Positions 8,267 to 15,825 of a stretch of 64,000 nucleotides of DNA are shown here, piece by piece; the stretch's first letter is position 1; the number at the start of each line of letters is the position of its first letter. The stretch spans positions 62,001 through 126,000 of the forward strand of contig JAJUHA010000003.1 in assembly GCA_029268145.1 (NCBI GenBank), in the 5' to 3' direction. The position numbers were made by a program, and so were the translations under genes. The stretch comes from Sphingomonadaceae bacterium. Its GTDB lineage: Bacteria; Pseudomonadota; Alphaproteobacteria; Sphingomonadales; Sphingomonadaceae. Below the pieces are notes generated by a model, which saw only the letters and a list, made by a program, of their open reading frames with translations, was not told where the DNA came from and made no database searches.

Positions 8267-8596
8267 ATGGATGACGTCCGCCAGAGGATTGCCCGGATCG
8301 TCGAGGACAATGACGTGGTGCTCTTCATGAAGGGCACCCGCTTCTTTCCGCAGTGCGGCTTCTCGGGCAGGGCGGTCGCCATCCTCGAGCATCTCGAGGT
8401 GCCGTTCCGCGATGTCGACGTCCTGCAGGATCCCGAGCTGCGCGAGGGGATCAAGGCCTTCAGCGACTGGCCGACGATCCCGCAGCTCTACGTGAAGGGC
8501 GAGTTCGTGGGCGGGTCCGACATCATGATGGAGATGTTCGAGGCGGGCGAACTGCAGTCGCTTCTCGGCCAGGCCGGCATCACCTCCGCCGACTGA
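8267..8596 (+). CDS. grxD: Monothiol (CGFS) glutaredoxin, Grx4 type
   Basis: A 109-residue monothiol glutaredoxin that binds and transfers [2Fe-2S] clusters rather than acting mainly as a reductase. The signature C30-G-F-S is present within [12 protein letters not shown]. The glutathione-binding elements [17 protein letters not shown] follow. The length is standard for the family. It lies 32 bp downstream of bolA and is probably co-transcribed. A membrane protein gene begins only 8 bp after its stop. Cytosolic. Confidence 0.95.
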   Translation: MDDVRQRIARIVEDNDVVLFMKGTRFFPQCGFSGRAVAILEHLEVPFRDVDVLQDPELREGIKAFSDWPTIPQLYVKGEFVGGSDIMMEMFEAGELQSLLGQAGITSAD

Positions 8597-8604
8597 GCGG
8601 AGCC

Positions 8605-9378
8605 GTGGCAGGGGGCAGGTCGCGGCTCGCGGACGTCCTTCCGGGCGTGCGCGACTGCCTTCGCCGCGACGGCTGGGCGATCGCGCCGGTCGCAGGCGCG
8701 CTGCTCATCCTGCCCCTCCTGCTCCTCCTGCGTGCGATGGCGCTCGACCTGCTCGATCCCCGGCCGGAGGTTGCCGAGCCCGGGCCTGCGGTCGCGCTGC
8801 TGCTCGTTGCCGTCCTCCTCCTCAGCATCCTCGCCCAGCTCTTCGTGACGGCGATCGCCATCGGCCAGTCGGGAGAGACGGTGGGCCAGCTTCTCGGCCG
8901 CCTGGCGCGGCTTCTGCCCCAGGCCTTCGTCATCGGGTTCGTGCAGGCGCTGCCGGCCTCGCTCGGGCTCCAGGCCATGTCCGTGGCCGAGCCCGGCCTC
9001 GCGCTTGCCGGCGGGATGCTCGTCGGGCTCGGCCTCTATCTTTTCGCGCGCCTCATCCTGGCGCTTCCCGCGCTGGTCGACGAGGGCCTCGGCATCGGTG
9101 CCGCCCTGCAGCGGAGCTGGAGCCTGACCGCCGGGCGGAGCCTCGGGCTCATCGCGCTCCTCCTCGGGGTCATCGTCGGATTCTTCCTCGTCGCGCTCCT
9201 GCTGGTCGCCGTGGCGGCTCCCGTTGCGGCCATCGCCACCCTCCTCCTCGGCGAACCGGCGACGGGCTGGGGCCCTGCCCAGTGGGTCAACGGCCTGATG
9301 CTTGCCCTGCTGCAGGCCAGCCTGACCGTGCTGGTCGCGCTGGTCGCCGGCCGGGCCTACCGGGTGCTAGCCGGCTAG
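8605..9378 (+). CDS. Polytopic membrane protein, possibly GPDPase-membrane-domain-like
   Basis: A 257-residue integral membrane protein of unknown function. About six hydrophobic segments are visible, including VAGALLILPLLLLLRAMAL, VALLLVAVLLLSILAQLFV and LIALLLGVIVGFFLVALLLV. The segment DEGLGIGAALQRSWSLTAGR resembles the short motif found in the membrane domain of some glycerophosphodiester phosphodiesterases and in DUF975-type proteins, but no catalytic domain is attached. The GTG start at 8605 (MAGGRSRLADVL) follows GCGGAG and lies 8 bp after grxD, so it is probably the third gene of the bolA operon. It is convergent with hemF, stop to stop in 7 bp. No specific function can be given. Confidence 0.7.
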   Translation: MAGGRSRLADVLPGVRDCLRRDGWAIAPVAGALLILPLLLLLRAMALDLLDPRPEVAEPGPAVALLLVAVLLLSILAQLFVTAIAIGQSGETVGQLLGRLARLLPQAFVIGFVQALPASLGLQAMSVAEPGLALAGGMLVGLGLYLFARLILALPALVDEGLGIGAALQRSWSLTAGRSLGLIALLLGVIVGFFLVALLLVAVAAPVAAIATLLLGEPATGWGPAQWVNGLMLALLQASLTVLVALVAGRAYRVLAG

Positions 9379-9385
9379 GCGGCGG

Positions 9386-10267
9386 TCAGTCCCAGCGCGC
9401 CTCCGGCGGCAGGCTCATGAGGATGGCGTCGGTGTTGCCGCCGGTCCTGAGGCCGAAGACCGTGCCGCGGTCATAGACGAGGTTGAACTCGGCATAGAGC
9501 CCCCGGTAGCGCAGGAGCGCCAGCCGCGCGGCTTCGTCCCACGGCTCGGCCATCCGCCGCCGCACGATCCGCGGGAAGACCTCGACGAAGGTTTCGCCGA
9601 CGGCGCGGGTGAAGGCGAAGTTCGCCTCGAAGACGGCATCGTCGGGGCATTCGAGATAGTCGTAGAAGATCCCGCCCACGCCGCGGGCGCGGTTGCGGTG
9701 GGGGATGAAAAAATAGGTCTCGCACCATTTCGAGAAACGATCCCAGTGGTCGGCGCCGTGGGCGTCGCAGGTGGCCTTGAACGCGGCGTGGAAGTCGGCC
9801 GTGTCCTCGGCGCGGGGAAGGGCCGGGTTCAGATCCGCCCCGCCGCCGAACCAGCATCTGGTCGTCACCAGGAAGCGGGTGTTCATGTGCACGGCCGGCA
9901 CGTTCGGATTGGCCATGTGCGCGACGAGGCTGATTCCTGTCGCGAAGAAGCGCGGATCCTCGGCAGCTCCGGGAATGGTCCGCGCGAAATCCTCCGGGAA
10001 GGTCCCGTGGACCGTGGAGATGTTCACTCCGACCTTCTCGAACACCCGGCCCTTCATGATGCCCATGGTTCCGCCGCCGCCGGGCTGGCCGGAGGGATCG
10101 GAGCGGATCCAGTCGCGGGTCTCGAACCGGCCAGGGGAGTCGGGCGCACCCGGCAGCACCGGCACCTCCGCGCTGTCCGCCTCGATCGCCTCGAAGCTTG
10201 CGAAGATCCTGTCACGAAGCGTCCGGAACCAGGCGCTGGCGCGCGCCTTGTGCGAGTCCATGTCCAT
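9386..10267 (-). CDS. hemF: Oxygen-dependent coproporphyrinogen III oxidase
   Basis: HemF converts coproporphyrinogen III to protoporphyrinogen IX using oxygen, the aerobic step of haem synthesis. The 293-residue protein has the family blocks GGGGTMGIMKGRVFEKVGVN, HMNTRFL, WFGGGADLNP and FFIPHRNRARGVGGIFYDYL, and a C-terminal YRGLYAEFNLVYDRGTVFGL. These cover the dimer interface and the active-site His/Asp/Arg positions. Two in-frame ATG codons (10267 and 10261) are possible. A good promoter (10276-10304) would start the mRNA only a few bases before the first, so the message may be almost leaderless. It is divergent from the dehalogenase homologue. Confidence 0.95.
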   Translation of the reverse strand: MDMDSHKARASAWFRTLRDRIFASFEAIEADSAEVPVLPGAPDSPGRFETRDWIRSDPSGQPGGGGTMGIMKGRVFEKVGVNISTVHGTFPEDFARTIPGAAEDPRFFATGISLVAHMANPNVPAVHMNTRFLVTTRCWFGGGADLNPALPRAEDTADFHAAFKATCDAHGADHWDRFSKWCETYFFIPHRNRARGVGGIFYDYLECPDDAVFEANFAFTRAVGETFVEVFPRIVRRRMAEPWDEAARLALLRYRGLYAEFNLVYDRGTVFGLRTGGNTDAILMSLPPEARWD

Positions 10268-10275
10268 CGCGACCG

Positions 10276-10304
10276 CGCTAGCCGTGCCGGCGCATGGTTT
10301 GCAA
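10276..10304 (-). promoter_or_regulatory. Predicted promoter of hemF
   Basis: On the minus strand TTGCAA (10304-10299) and CTAGCG (10281-10276) are separated by 17 bp; the -10 is read as GCTAGCGC, close to the Caulobacter GCTANAWC pattern. The predicted start of transcription (about 10269) is 2-3 nt before the ATG. Confidence 0.5.
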
Positions 10305-10387
10305 GCCGCGCCGGCCCGGCGGCTGCGGCCTCTTGTCAAACCCCGTCGGTGCGGCAAGGACACCCCGACCTTCGCAGGGGCGCCTCG

Positions 10388-11302
10388 ATGACCGTCTATC
10401 GCACACCCGACGTCCATTTCCGGCAGCTCGAGGACTGGCCCTATGCGCCCCTGTTCACCCAGGCGATGCTGATGCCCTTCGGCCAGGTGCGAACCGCCCA
10501 TTACGAGGATGGTCCGGCCGAGGGGCCGGTCGTGCTCCTGCTGCACGGCGAGCCGACCTGGGCCTATCTCTACCGCGGGATGATGCCGATCCTCGCTACG
10601 GCCGGCGCGCGGGTGATCGCGCCCGACCTGTTCGGGTTCGGCCAGTCCGACAAGCCGCTCCACGGGGACCATCTGAGCTACGAACTCCTGGTCGGCTGGC
10701 TCATCGAATGGTTCGATGCGATGGACCTGGCGGATGTCACGCTCTTCTGCCAGGACTGGGGCGGGCTTCTCGGCCTGCGCCTCGTCGCGGCCCGCCCGCA
10801 GCGCTTCGCCCGGGTCGTCGCGTCGAACACGCTCCTGCCGGACGGCGAGATCCCGCCGACCGAGGCCTTCCTGCGCTGGCGGGGCTACAGCCAGCGCGTC
10901 GAGATCTTCGACTGCGGCGGGATCGTCCACCAGGCGACCGTCAGGGGGATTTCGGCCGGCGCGCGGGCGGCCTACAACGCGCCTTTTCCCGACGAGCGCA
11001 GCAAGGCGGCGGCAAGACGGCTGCCGATCCTGGTGCCGATCGCCCCGAGCGATGCATCCGCCCATCCCAACCGGCTCGCCTGGGACCGGCTCGCCCGATT
11101 CGACCGGCCATTCCTCACCCTGTTCGGCGACAGCGATCCCGTGACGGCCCCCTATGCCCGGGTGTTCCAGCAGCGGATCCCGGGCGCCGAGGGCCAGCCG
11201 CACGCCATCATCCGCCAGGCCGGCCATTTCATCCAGGAGGATGCCGGGGAGGAGCTTGCCCGCCGGACCCTCGCCTTCATGGGGCTCGATGGCGGCGCCT
11301 GA
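10388..11302 (+). CDS. Haloalkane dehalogenase homologue (HLD-I type alpha/beta hydrolase)
   Basis: A 304-residue alpha/beta hydrolase matching the haloalkane dehalogenase subfamily I. Characterised members hydrolyse carbon-halogen bonds through an Asp nucleophile. Visible elements: oxyanion loop HGEPTW (53-58), nucleophile D123 in CQDWGG, halide-binding W124, a second Trp at W164 in the cap (EAFLRWRGYSQ), acid D248 or D250 in FGDSDPVT, and catalytic H280 in AGHFIQED. All residues expected of an active enzyme are therefore present. The natural substrate cannot be read from sequence; epoxide hydrolases share the fold but lack this Trp pair. The ATG at 10388 gives MTVYRTPDVHF. It is divergent from hemF and followed by a hairpin and tRNA-Asp. 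Confidence 0.85.
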   Translation: MTVYRTPDVHFRQLEDWPYAPLFTQAMLMPFGQVRTAHYEDGPAEGPVVLLLHGEPTWAYLYRGMMPILATAGARVIAPDLFGFGQSDKPLHGDHLSYELLVGWLIEWFDAMDLADVTLFCQDWGGLLGLRLVAARPQRFARVVASNTLLPDGEIPPTEAFLRWRGYSQRVEIFDCGGIVHQATVRGISAGARAAYNAPFPDERSKAAARRLPILVPIAPSDASAHPNRLAWDRLARFDRPFLTLFGDSDPVTAPYARVFQQRIPGAEGQPHAIIRQAGHFIQEDAGEELARRTLAFMGLDGGA

Positions 11303-11323
11303 GGCACGGCGCAGTTCCGTGCC
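11303..11323 (+). terminator. Hairpin directly after the dehalogenase stop codon
   Basis: Perfect 7-bp stem GGCACGG / CCGTGCC with a 7-nt loop beginning at the base after the TGA stop. There is no U-run, so it would be a weak or Rho-assisted terminator, separating the dehalogenase from the tRNA promoter 10 bp further on. Confidence 0.4.
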
Positions 11324-11332
11324 GGCCCTCGC

Positions 11333-11361
11333 TTGACACGCCCGAGGCCCCACCATAAGGC
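11333..11361 (+). promoter_or_regulatory. Predicted promoter of tRNA-Asp
   Basis: A perfect TTGACA (11333-11338) is followed after 17 bp by TAAGGC (11356-11361, reading ATAAGG one base earlier). Transcription would begin near 11368, about 8 nt before the mature tRNA 5' end at 11376. This is the best-matching -35 box in the window. Confidence 0.6.
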
Positions 11362-11375
11362 CCCGCTTCCCTTGG

Positions 11376-11452
11376 GCGGGTGTAGCTCAGTCGGTTAGAG
11401 CGCCGGCCTGTCACGCCGGAGGTCGCGGGTTCGAGCCCCGTCACTCGCGCCA
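11376..11452 (+). tRNA. tRNA-Asp (anticodon GTC)
   Basis: A 77-nt tRNA with encoded CCA. The acceptor stem GCGGGTG pairs with CACTCGC (one G-U pair). The D-arm contains AGCTCAGTCGGTTAGAGC. The anticodon stem CCGGC/GCCGG encloses the loop CTGTCAC with anticodon GTC. The T-arm shows GCGGGTTCGAGCCCCGT, the discriminator base is G and CCA is at 11450-11452. All arms close, so it should be functional. A tandem-repeat array starts 14 bp downstream. Confidence 0.97.
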
Positions 11453-11465
11453 GGGAGGTTGGGGA

Positions 11466-11619
11466 CCGCCAGGATCCGCCCGCCAGGATCCGCCCGCCAG
11501 GATCCGCCCGCCAGGATCCGCCCGCCAGGATCCGCCCGCCAGGATCCGCCCGCCAGCGACCCGCCCGCCAGCGACCCGCCCGCCAGCGACCCGCCCGCCA
11601 GCGACCCGCCCGCCAGCGC
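11466..11619. repeat. Tandem repeat array that switches from a 14-bp to a 15-bp unit
   Basis: From 11466 to about 11556 the unit AGGATCCGCCCGCC recurs six times at exactly 14-bp spacing (A at 11471, 11485, 11499, 11513, 11527, 11541). From 11551 to 11619 the related unit AGCGACCCGCCCGCC recurs at 15-bp spacing (A at 11555, 11570, 11585, 11600, 11615). Both units share the CCGCCCGCC core, and the first contains a BamHI-type GGATCC. The array fills the space between tRNA-Asp and the end of the chorismate mutase gene. The 14-bp unit shifts reading frame at each copy, so it is not coding. Confidence 0.95.
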
Positions 11620-11663
11620 CGCTCCCGCCCTTTGGCCGTCCTCCCGGGGACGCGCCCGCCGGG

Positions 11664-12011
11664 TCAGCCGGTCTGGCGGCCAGTCGCCCGCTCCGGGTGC
11701 GGCCGGGCGGCGCGCAGCCGGTCCCATGCGCGAAGCTCGTGCGCGATCGAGGCTTCGACCAGCCGTTCCCACAGCGCCTCGACGAGGTCGGTCGCAAGCC
11801 CCCGTTCGGCCGCGAGCGCCTTCACCCGCGCGATGACCTCGGCCTTGCGCGTCTCGTCGCGGACCTCCTCGCGCCGCGGCTTGATCCGTGCCGCCGCGTC
11901 CATGAAGCGCATCCGCTCGGCGAGCAGCGCGACGAGCTCCGCGTCGATCGCATCGACGCCAGAGCGGACCTCCTGCATCGTCGTCGCCAGTTCGGGGGAC
12001 GGGCGCGTCAT
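11664..12011 (-). CDS. Chorismate mutase (AroQ type)
   Basis: A 115-residue all-helical AroQ-class chorismate mutase that rearranges chorismate to prephenate, feeding the separate prephenate dehydratase at 1996-2898. The helix 1 pattern VRSGVDAIDAELVALLAERMRF and the middle AARIKPRREEVRDETRKAEVIARVKALA contain the Arg/Lys positions of the active site; the third helix is LVEALWERLVEASIAHE. Its length suits the PchB/CM_2 single-domain type, and no signal peptide is present, so it is cytosolic. The ATG (12011-12009) overlaps the DUF2842 stop by 4 bp (ATGA). The 3' end lies 45 bp from the tandem-repeat array. Confidence 0.9.
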   Translation of the reverse strand: MTRPSPELATTMQEVRSGVDAIDAELVALLAERMRFMDAAARIKPRREEVRDETRKAEVIARVKALAAERGLATDLVEALWERLVEASIAHELRAWDRLRAARPHPERATGRQTG

Positions 12012-12223
12012 CGGGAGAGTCGCCACCTGCCCGTCTCCATCCACAGGAGGACGGGGCGGAACGGGATCACCCAGGCGAGACCGAGGAGGAGCCAGACCGG
12101 GAGCTGGATGAGGGGATGGAGCGCCGCCACGGGCTCCGCGATCCAGACCGCGCCCAGGGCATAGACGAACAGGAACAGGAGGAGGCCGAGGATCCCGAAG
12201 GGACGGCGCAGGCTGGGCGTCAT
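12008..12223 (-). CDS. DUF2842 small membrane protein
   Basis: A 71-residue protein with two predicted transmembrane segments (FGILGLLLFLFVYALGAVW and PLIQLPVWLLLGLAWVIPF) ending in the family's conserved tail RPVLLWMETGRW. DUF2842 proteins are common in alphaproteobacteria and have no known role. In-frame ATG codons at 12235 and 12241 would lengthen it by 4-6 residues; MTPSLRRPF is the usual start. It is translationally coupled to the chorismate mutase gene by an ATGA overlap. Confidence 0.82.
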   Translation of the reverse strand: MTPSLRRPFGILGLLLFLFVYALGAVWIAEPVAALHPLIQLPVWLLLGLAWVIPFRPVLLWMETGRWRLSR

Positions 12224-12256
12224 GCCGCGCGCCATAGCCAAGCCGCCCGGCCCCGC

Positions 12257-12847
12257 CTAGCCGCCAGCCGGTCGCGGCGGGGCCTGCGCGCTGCAGCGGA
12301 TCAGCCGGGTCGGGGTGGCGACGATGTCGAGCCGCTCGTCCCACTCGGCGAGCGGAAGGGGCGCGCTTTCCTGCATGTCCCAGGCAAGGCCGATGGCAAG
12401 GACAGGCCCGGCGCGTCGCAGCGCGCCGAGCGCGCGGTCGTAATGGCCGCCGCCCTGGCCCAGCCGGCCTCCCGAGGCATCGAACAGCAGCAGGGGCACG
12501 AGGACGATGGCAGGCGTGACCTGCGGGGCATCTTCCGCGGGCTCCCGGATCCCGTGGGCGCCCGGCCGCAGCTGGTTCCGCATGGCGGCATGGAAGCCGA
12601 GGCCGGCGCCCGCTGCGACCCGGGGAAAGCAGGGCCGGGCAAGCAGCGGATCGAGCGGGGCGGGGTCGATCTCGGTGGCGGTCGCGGCATAGGTGGCGAC
12701 GACTGCATCCGGCGGAAGGAGCGGCGCGAGGCGAGCGGCGAGCTGCCCTTCGAGGGCGGCGCGCACGGGCGCGGCGAGCCCGGTGACGAAGGCGCGTCGT
12801 GCGGCCCGTGCCGCTGCCCGCAGCGCCTCGCGCGCACGCTGGTCCAC
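12257..12847 (-). CDS. 5-formyltetrahydrofolate cyclo-ligase
   Basis: A 196-residue enzyme that uses ATP to convert 5-formyltetrahydrofolate to 5,10-methenyltetrahydrofolate, returning it to the folate pool. The family signature is clear: VPLLLFDASGG followed by RLGQGGGHYDRAL, the GxRLGxGxGxYDR phosphate-binding loop. The N-terminal helix REALRAAARAARRAF carries the basic residues typical of the family. The start is a GTG at 12847-12845 preceded by GGGAGG at ideal spacing; a longer reading frame upstream would run into the 6S RNA. Its position directly downstream of zapA and 6S RNA repeats the classic zapA-ssrS-ygfA order, where the enzyme gene is often co-transcribed with 6S RNA. Confidence 0.93.
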   Translation of the reverse strand: MDQRAREALRAAARAARRAFVTGLAAPVRAALEGQLAARLAPLLPPDAVVATYAATATEIDPAPLDPLLARPCFPRVAAGAGLGFHAAMRNQLRPGAHGIREPAEDAPQVTPAIVLVPLLLFDASGGRLGQGGGHYDRALGALRRAGPVLAIGLAWDMQESAPLPLAEWDERLDIVATPTRLIRCSAQAPPRPAGG

Positions 12848-12924
12848 GCCTGCCTCCCGCGCCCCCTGCCCCGACCCGCCGTCCCCCGCCGGACCCTCCC
12901 GGCGCCGGGGTGGCGGGACCAGTG

Positions 12925-13079
12925 CGACCGTTTGCCCGGAAATCCGCTGACGCCATGAACGCCAGGTGGGCACCATGATCGCCGGACCAGGATCCGGCGA
13001 GGGACGGCACCCTTTCGGATGATATCGCCTCAGGGATGTTCGATGGCGCGCATCGACCAGACCCCGCCGCTGGCAAACC
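12925..13079 (-). ncRNA. ssrS: 6S RNA
   Basis: A roughly 155-nt structured RNA gene on the minus strand between zapA and the cyclo-ligase. The closing stem pairs GTTTGCC (13078-13072) with GGCAAAC (12936-12930). The 5' half contains CCAGCGG and then TCCCTGAGGCGATATC, matching the UCCCUGAG-CGAUAU segment of 6S RNA. Further in, GGGTGCC pairs with GGTGCCC and an apical stem CGCCGGA/TCCGGCG has a 6-nt loop. The whole forms the long rod with a central bubble that mimics an open promoter and sequesters sigma-70 RNA polymerase in stationary phase. Genomic position next to zapA and the cyclo-ligase is the conserved location. Exact ends are estimates. Confidence 0.8.
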
Positions 13080-13393
13080 TAGGCGCCGGGCGCTTCCGTC
13101 TCAAGCCCGGCCGTGGCCTCCAGCCGGTCCGCGAGCGCTTCCAGCCCCACCGCGAGGGCCTCGAGCCGCCCGATGAGGTCGGGTGCGGGGCTGGCCCCCT
13201 CCAGGAGCTCGCCGGTGACCTGCAGGCCGGTCATCAGCAGGAGCCGCGGCTCGGTGAGAGCGCCGAGCGCCTGGGCGAGCGCGATCGTCCGCCGGTCGAA
13301 CTCGCGGGCAGCGGCCTCGAGCGCGCGCTCGTCCCCGTCGCGGCAGGCCAGCCGGTAGCTGCGGCCGCCCACCTGGACCAGGACTTCAGCCAT
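13079..13393 (-). CDS. zapA: Cell division protein ZapA
   Basis: A 104-residue ZapA homologue, which bundles FtsZ filaments at midcell. The N-terminal globular part reads [32 protein letters not shown], typical of ZapA (strand, strand, helix). A long coiled-coil helix follows ([20 protein letters not shown]...[21 protein letters not shown]). The ATG at 13393-13391 lies inside the end of the small coiled-coil gene upstream (8-bp overlap), so the two are coupled. The stop abuts 6S RNA. Confidence 0.9.
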   Translation of the reverse strand: MAEVLVQVGGRSYRLACRDGDERALEAAAREFDRRTIALAQALGALTEPRLLLMTGLQVTGELLEGASPAPDLIGRLEALAVGLEALADRLEATAGLETEAPGA

Positions 13394-13610
13394 GCGCGCG
13401 GTCCAGCAGGGCGTCGATGTCGGCGAGTGCCCGGCGCACTTCGGCGGCGAGCCTCGCGGACCCCTCCGCCCTTGCTGCAATCCGCTCGGCTGCGGCCGTG
13501 CACCGCCAGAGGGCAGCATCGAGCCGGTCGAGCAGGTCCGCGGGCGCCGGGGGCGGGGCCGAGGGCGGCCGGGCTCCCGCCGCGCCTGCACCGCCAGCAC
13601 GCTCCTCCAT
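13386..13610 (-). CDS. Small coiled-coil protein upstream of zapA
   Basis: A 74-residue protein of unknown function with an Ala/Pro-rich N-terminus and a predicted amphipathic helix ([22 protein letters not shown] then [19 protein letters not shown]). A small gene of this type precedes zapA in other sphingomonads, as I recall. Three close ATG codons exist (13625, 13616, 13610); the last is preceded by GGAGGGG at good spacing and is chosen. Its end overlaps the zapA start by 8 bp, which suggests a linked role in division, but this is only inferred. Confidence 0.6.
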   Translation of the reverse strand: MEERAGGAGAAGARPPSAPPPAPADLLDRLDAALWRCTAAAERIAARAEGSARLAAEVRRALADIDALLDRAHG

Positions 13611-13663
13611 GCCCATCCCCTCCATCCGCCCCGGTCGAAGAAGTCCAGAGCGTTAGCAGCAGT

Positions 13664-13692
13664 TGATAAGAGATGGTCTCGGTTCCGGTCAA
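13664..13692 (-). promoter_or_regulatory. Predicted promoter of the zapA operon
   Basis: On the minus strand TTGACC (13692-13687) is followed after 17 bp by TTATCA (13669-13664). Transcription would begin near 13657, about 47 nt before the small coiled-coil gene. It lies in the 231-bp divergent gap before tkt; no clear promoter for tkt could be picked out there. Confidence 0.45.
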
Positions 13693-13841
13693 CCGCCCGC
13701 CGGATCCTCCCGCTGGTGCATCGGGGGGGCGCGCCGGTTGATTTCGGGGGTTGCCTTTGCAAGGGGAGGGCCCCGCGGCCGAATCGGTCGTGCCGCGCCG
13801 CGCCAGCGCCTGTGCCGCAGCGCCGCATCAAGGGGACAAGG

Positions 13842-15800
13842 GTGAACGCAGCGAGCGATGCCGGGCGTTTGGCTTCGATGGCGAACGCCATTCGCGCGCT
13901 TGCGATGGATGCCGTGGAAGCGGCGAATTCCGGCCACCCCGGCATGCCCATGGGGATGGCGGATGTTGCCACGGTCCTGTTCGACCGGTTCCTGACCTTC
14001 GACCCCGATGCGCCGCGCTGGCCCGACCGCGACCGGCTGGTGCTCTCCGCCGGCCATGGCTCGATGCTGCTCTACGCCGCGCTGCATCTCGCCGGCTACG
14101 CCCGGCCGACGATGGACGACATCCGCCGCTTCCGCCAGCTGCATTCGCCCTGCGCCGGCCACCCGGAGGCGACCGAGCTCGAGGGGGTGGAGACCACGAC
14201 GGGTCCGCTGGGCCAGGGGCTCGCCACGGCAGTCGGAATGGCGATCGCCGAGCGGCACCTGAACGCCTGCTTCGGCGATGCGCTGGTCGACCATCGGACC
14301 TACGTGATCGCCGGTGACGGCTGCCTCATGGAGGGGGTGAGCCACGAGGCGATCGGGCTTGCCGGGCATCTCGGGCTCGGGCGCCTCATCCTGCTCTTCG
14401 ACGACAATGGCATCTCGATCGACGGGCCGACCAGTCTTGCGACCTCGGAGGATCATTCGGCGCGCTTCGCTGCCGCCGGCTGGCATGTCGAGGCCTGCGA
14501 TGGCCATGACACGGCCGACATCGCCCGCGCCATTTCGGCCGCGCTCGCCGACCCGCGCCCGTCCCTGGTGCGCTGCCGGACCATCATCGGCTTCGGCGCG
14601 CCGACCAGGGCGGGAAGCGAGAAGACCCATGGCAGCCCGCTTGGCGCTGCCGAAGTGGCGGGCGCGAGGGCGCGGCTGGGCTGGACCGCGCCCCCCTTCG
14701 AGGTGCCGGAGGCCATCCGCGCCGACTGGCGCGCGACGGCCGGGCGCGGCCGCGAGGCGCGGCGCGCCTGGGAGGCCCGGCTCGCCGCCCACCCGGAGGC
14801 CGCCGAGTTCCGCCGGCGCATCGAGGGCCGGCTTCCGGACCTCGACCTTGCGATCGCGCCGGCCAGTGTCGCGAGCCGGAAGGCGTCCGAGATGGTGCTC
14901 GGGAAGGCGAACGCCCAGCTGCCGGAGACGATCGGCGGCTCGGCCGACCTTACCGGCTCCAACAACACCCGCAGCGCCGGGCTCCCGGTGCTCGACCGGA
15001 AGGACTACGGCGGCCGCTACATCCACTATGGCATCCGCGAGTTCGGCATGGCCTGCGCGATGAACGGGATGGCGCTGCACGGCGGCATCATCCCCTATGG
15101 CGGGACCTTCCTGGTCTTCTCCGACTATTGCCGGCCGGCGCTGCGGCTCGCCGCGCTCCAGCAGCTGGGCGTCATCCATGTGATGACGCACGATTCGATC
15201 GGCCTTGGCGAGGATGGACCCACCCACCAGCCGGTCGAGCATCTGATGGCGCTGCGCGCCATTCCCGGCCTTGCCGTCTATCGGCCGGCCGATGCGGTCG
15301 AGACGGCGGAGTGCTGGGAGCTGGCGCTTCGCGACCGGAACCGGCCGTCGGTGCTCGCGCTTTCGCGCCAGACCTTGCCTTCGCTGCGCGCGGCCGGCGG
15401 CCCCAACCGCTCGGCCGAGGGCGGCTACCGGCTGGTCGCGGCAGGAGCGGCCCGGCGCGTCGTCTTCGTCGCGACGGGATCGGAAGTGGCGCTCGCCCGG
15501 GACGCAGCCGCGCTGCTCGAGAGAGACGGGATCGGCTGCGACGTCGTCTCGCTCCCGTCCTGGACCCATTTCCTCGCCCGCCCGGCGGCGGAGCGGAAGG
15601 CGCTGCTGCCTGCGGACGTCCTCAGGGTGTCAGTGGAAGCCGGAGTGACGCTGGGCTGGGAGCGGATCGTGGGCGCGGACGGGCTGATGATCGGGCTCGA
15701 CCGGTTCGGCGCATCCGCCCCGGCCGAGATGCTGTTCCGCCATTTCGGCTTCACCCCCGAGGCGATCGCCCTGCAGGTGCGAAACCGGCTGGCGCGCTGA
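13842..15800 (+). CDS. tkt: Transketolase
   Basis: A 652-residue thiamine-diphosphate enzyme that moves two-carbon ketol units between sugar phosphates in the pentose phosphate pathway. Domain order is normal: pyrophosphate domain with [14 protein letters not shown], the invariant GPLGQG and the ThDP motif [12 protein letters not shown]...DDN; pyrimidine domain with [13 protein letters not shown] and [16 protein letters not shown]-terminal domain with ATGSEVALA. The GTG start at 13842 follows AAGGGGACAAG and yields the usual N-terminus ending in [18 protein letters not shown]. It is the first gene of a run tkt-gap-pgk-fbaB-thiE, with 25 bp before gap. Confidence 0.97.
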   Translation: MNAASDAGRLASMANAIRALAMDAVEAANSGHPGMPMGMADVATVLFDRFLTFDPDAPRWPDRDRLVLSAGHGSMLLYAALHLAGYARPTMDDIRRFRQLHSPCAGHPEATELEGVETTTGPLGQGLATAVGMAIAERHLNACFGDALVDHRTYVIAGDGCLMEGVSHEAIGLAGHLGLGRLILLFDDNGISIDGPTSLATSEDHSARFAAAGWHVEACDGHDTADIARAISAALADPRPSLVRCRTIIGFGAPTRAGSEKTHGSPLGAAEVAGARARLGWTAPPFEVPEAIRADWRATAGRGREARRAWEARLAAHPEAAEFRRRIEGRLPDLDLAIAPASVASRKASEMVLGKANAQLPETIGGSADLTGSNNTRSAGLPVLDRKDYGGRYIHYGIREFGMACAMNGMALHGGIIPYGGTFLVFSDYCRPALRLAALQQLGVIHVMTHDSIGLGEDGPTHQPVEHLMALRAIPGLAVYRPADAVETAECWELALRDRNRPSVLALSRQTLPSLRAAGGPNRSAEGGYRLVAAGAARRVVFVATGSEVALARDAAALLERDGIGCDVVSLPSWTHFLARPAAERKALLPADVLRVSVEAGVTLGWERIVGADGLMIGLDRFGASAPAEMLFRHFGFTPEAIALQVRNRLAR

Positions 15801-15825
15801 CACGCACGAAAAAGGAGCACAAGGC

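Noticed and set aside
11466..11619. CRISPR-like array
   Set aside because: The units are directly abutting with no spacers, only 14-15 bp long, and no cas gene is near; it is a simple tandem repeat.
11395..11836. Reading frames with repeats such as PPASD or AGGSL across the tandem array
   Set aside because: The 14-bp unit changes frame every copy, the frames run through the tRNA or through the chorismate mutase gene, and no start site or homology is seen.
13611..13841. Clear promoter for tkt
   Set aside because: Several TTG hexamers are present but none has a convincing -10 at proper spacing before the GTG at 13842, so no call is made.
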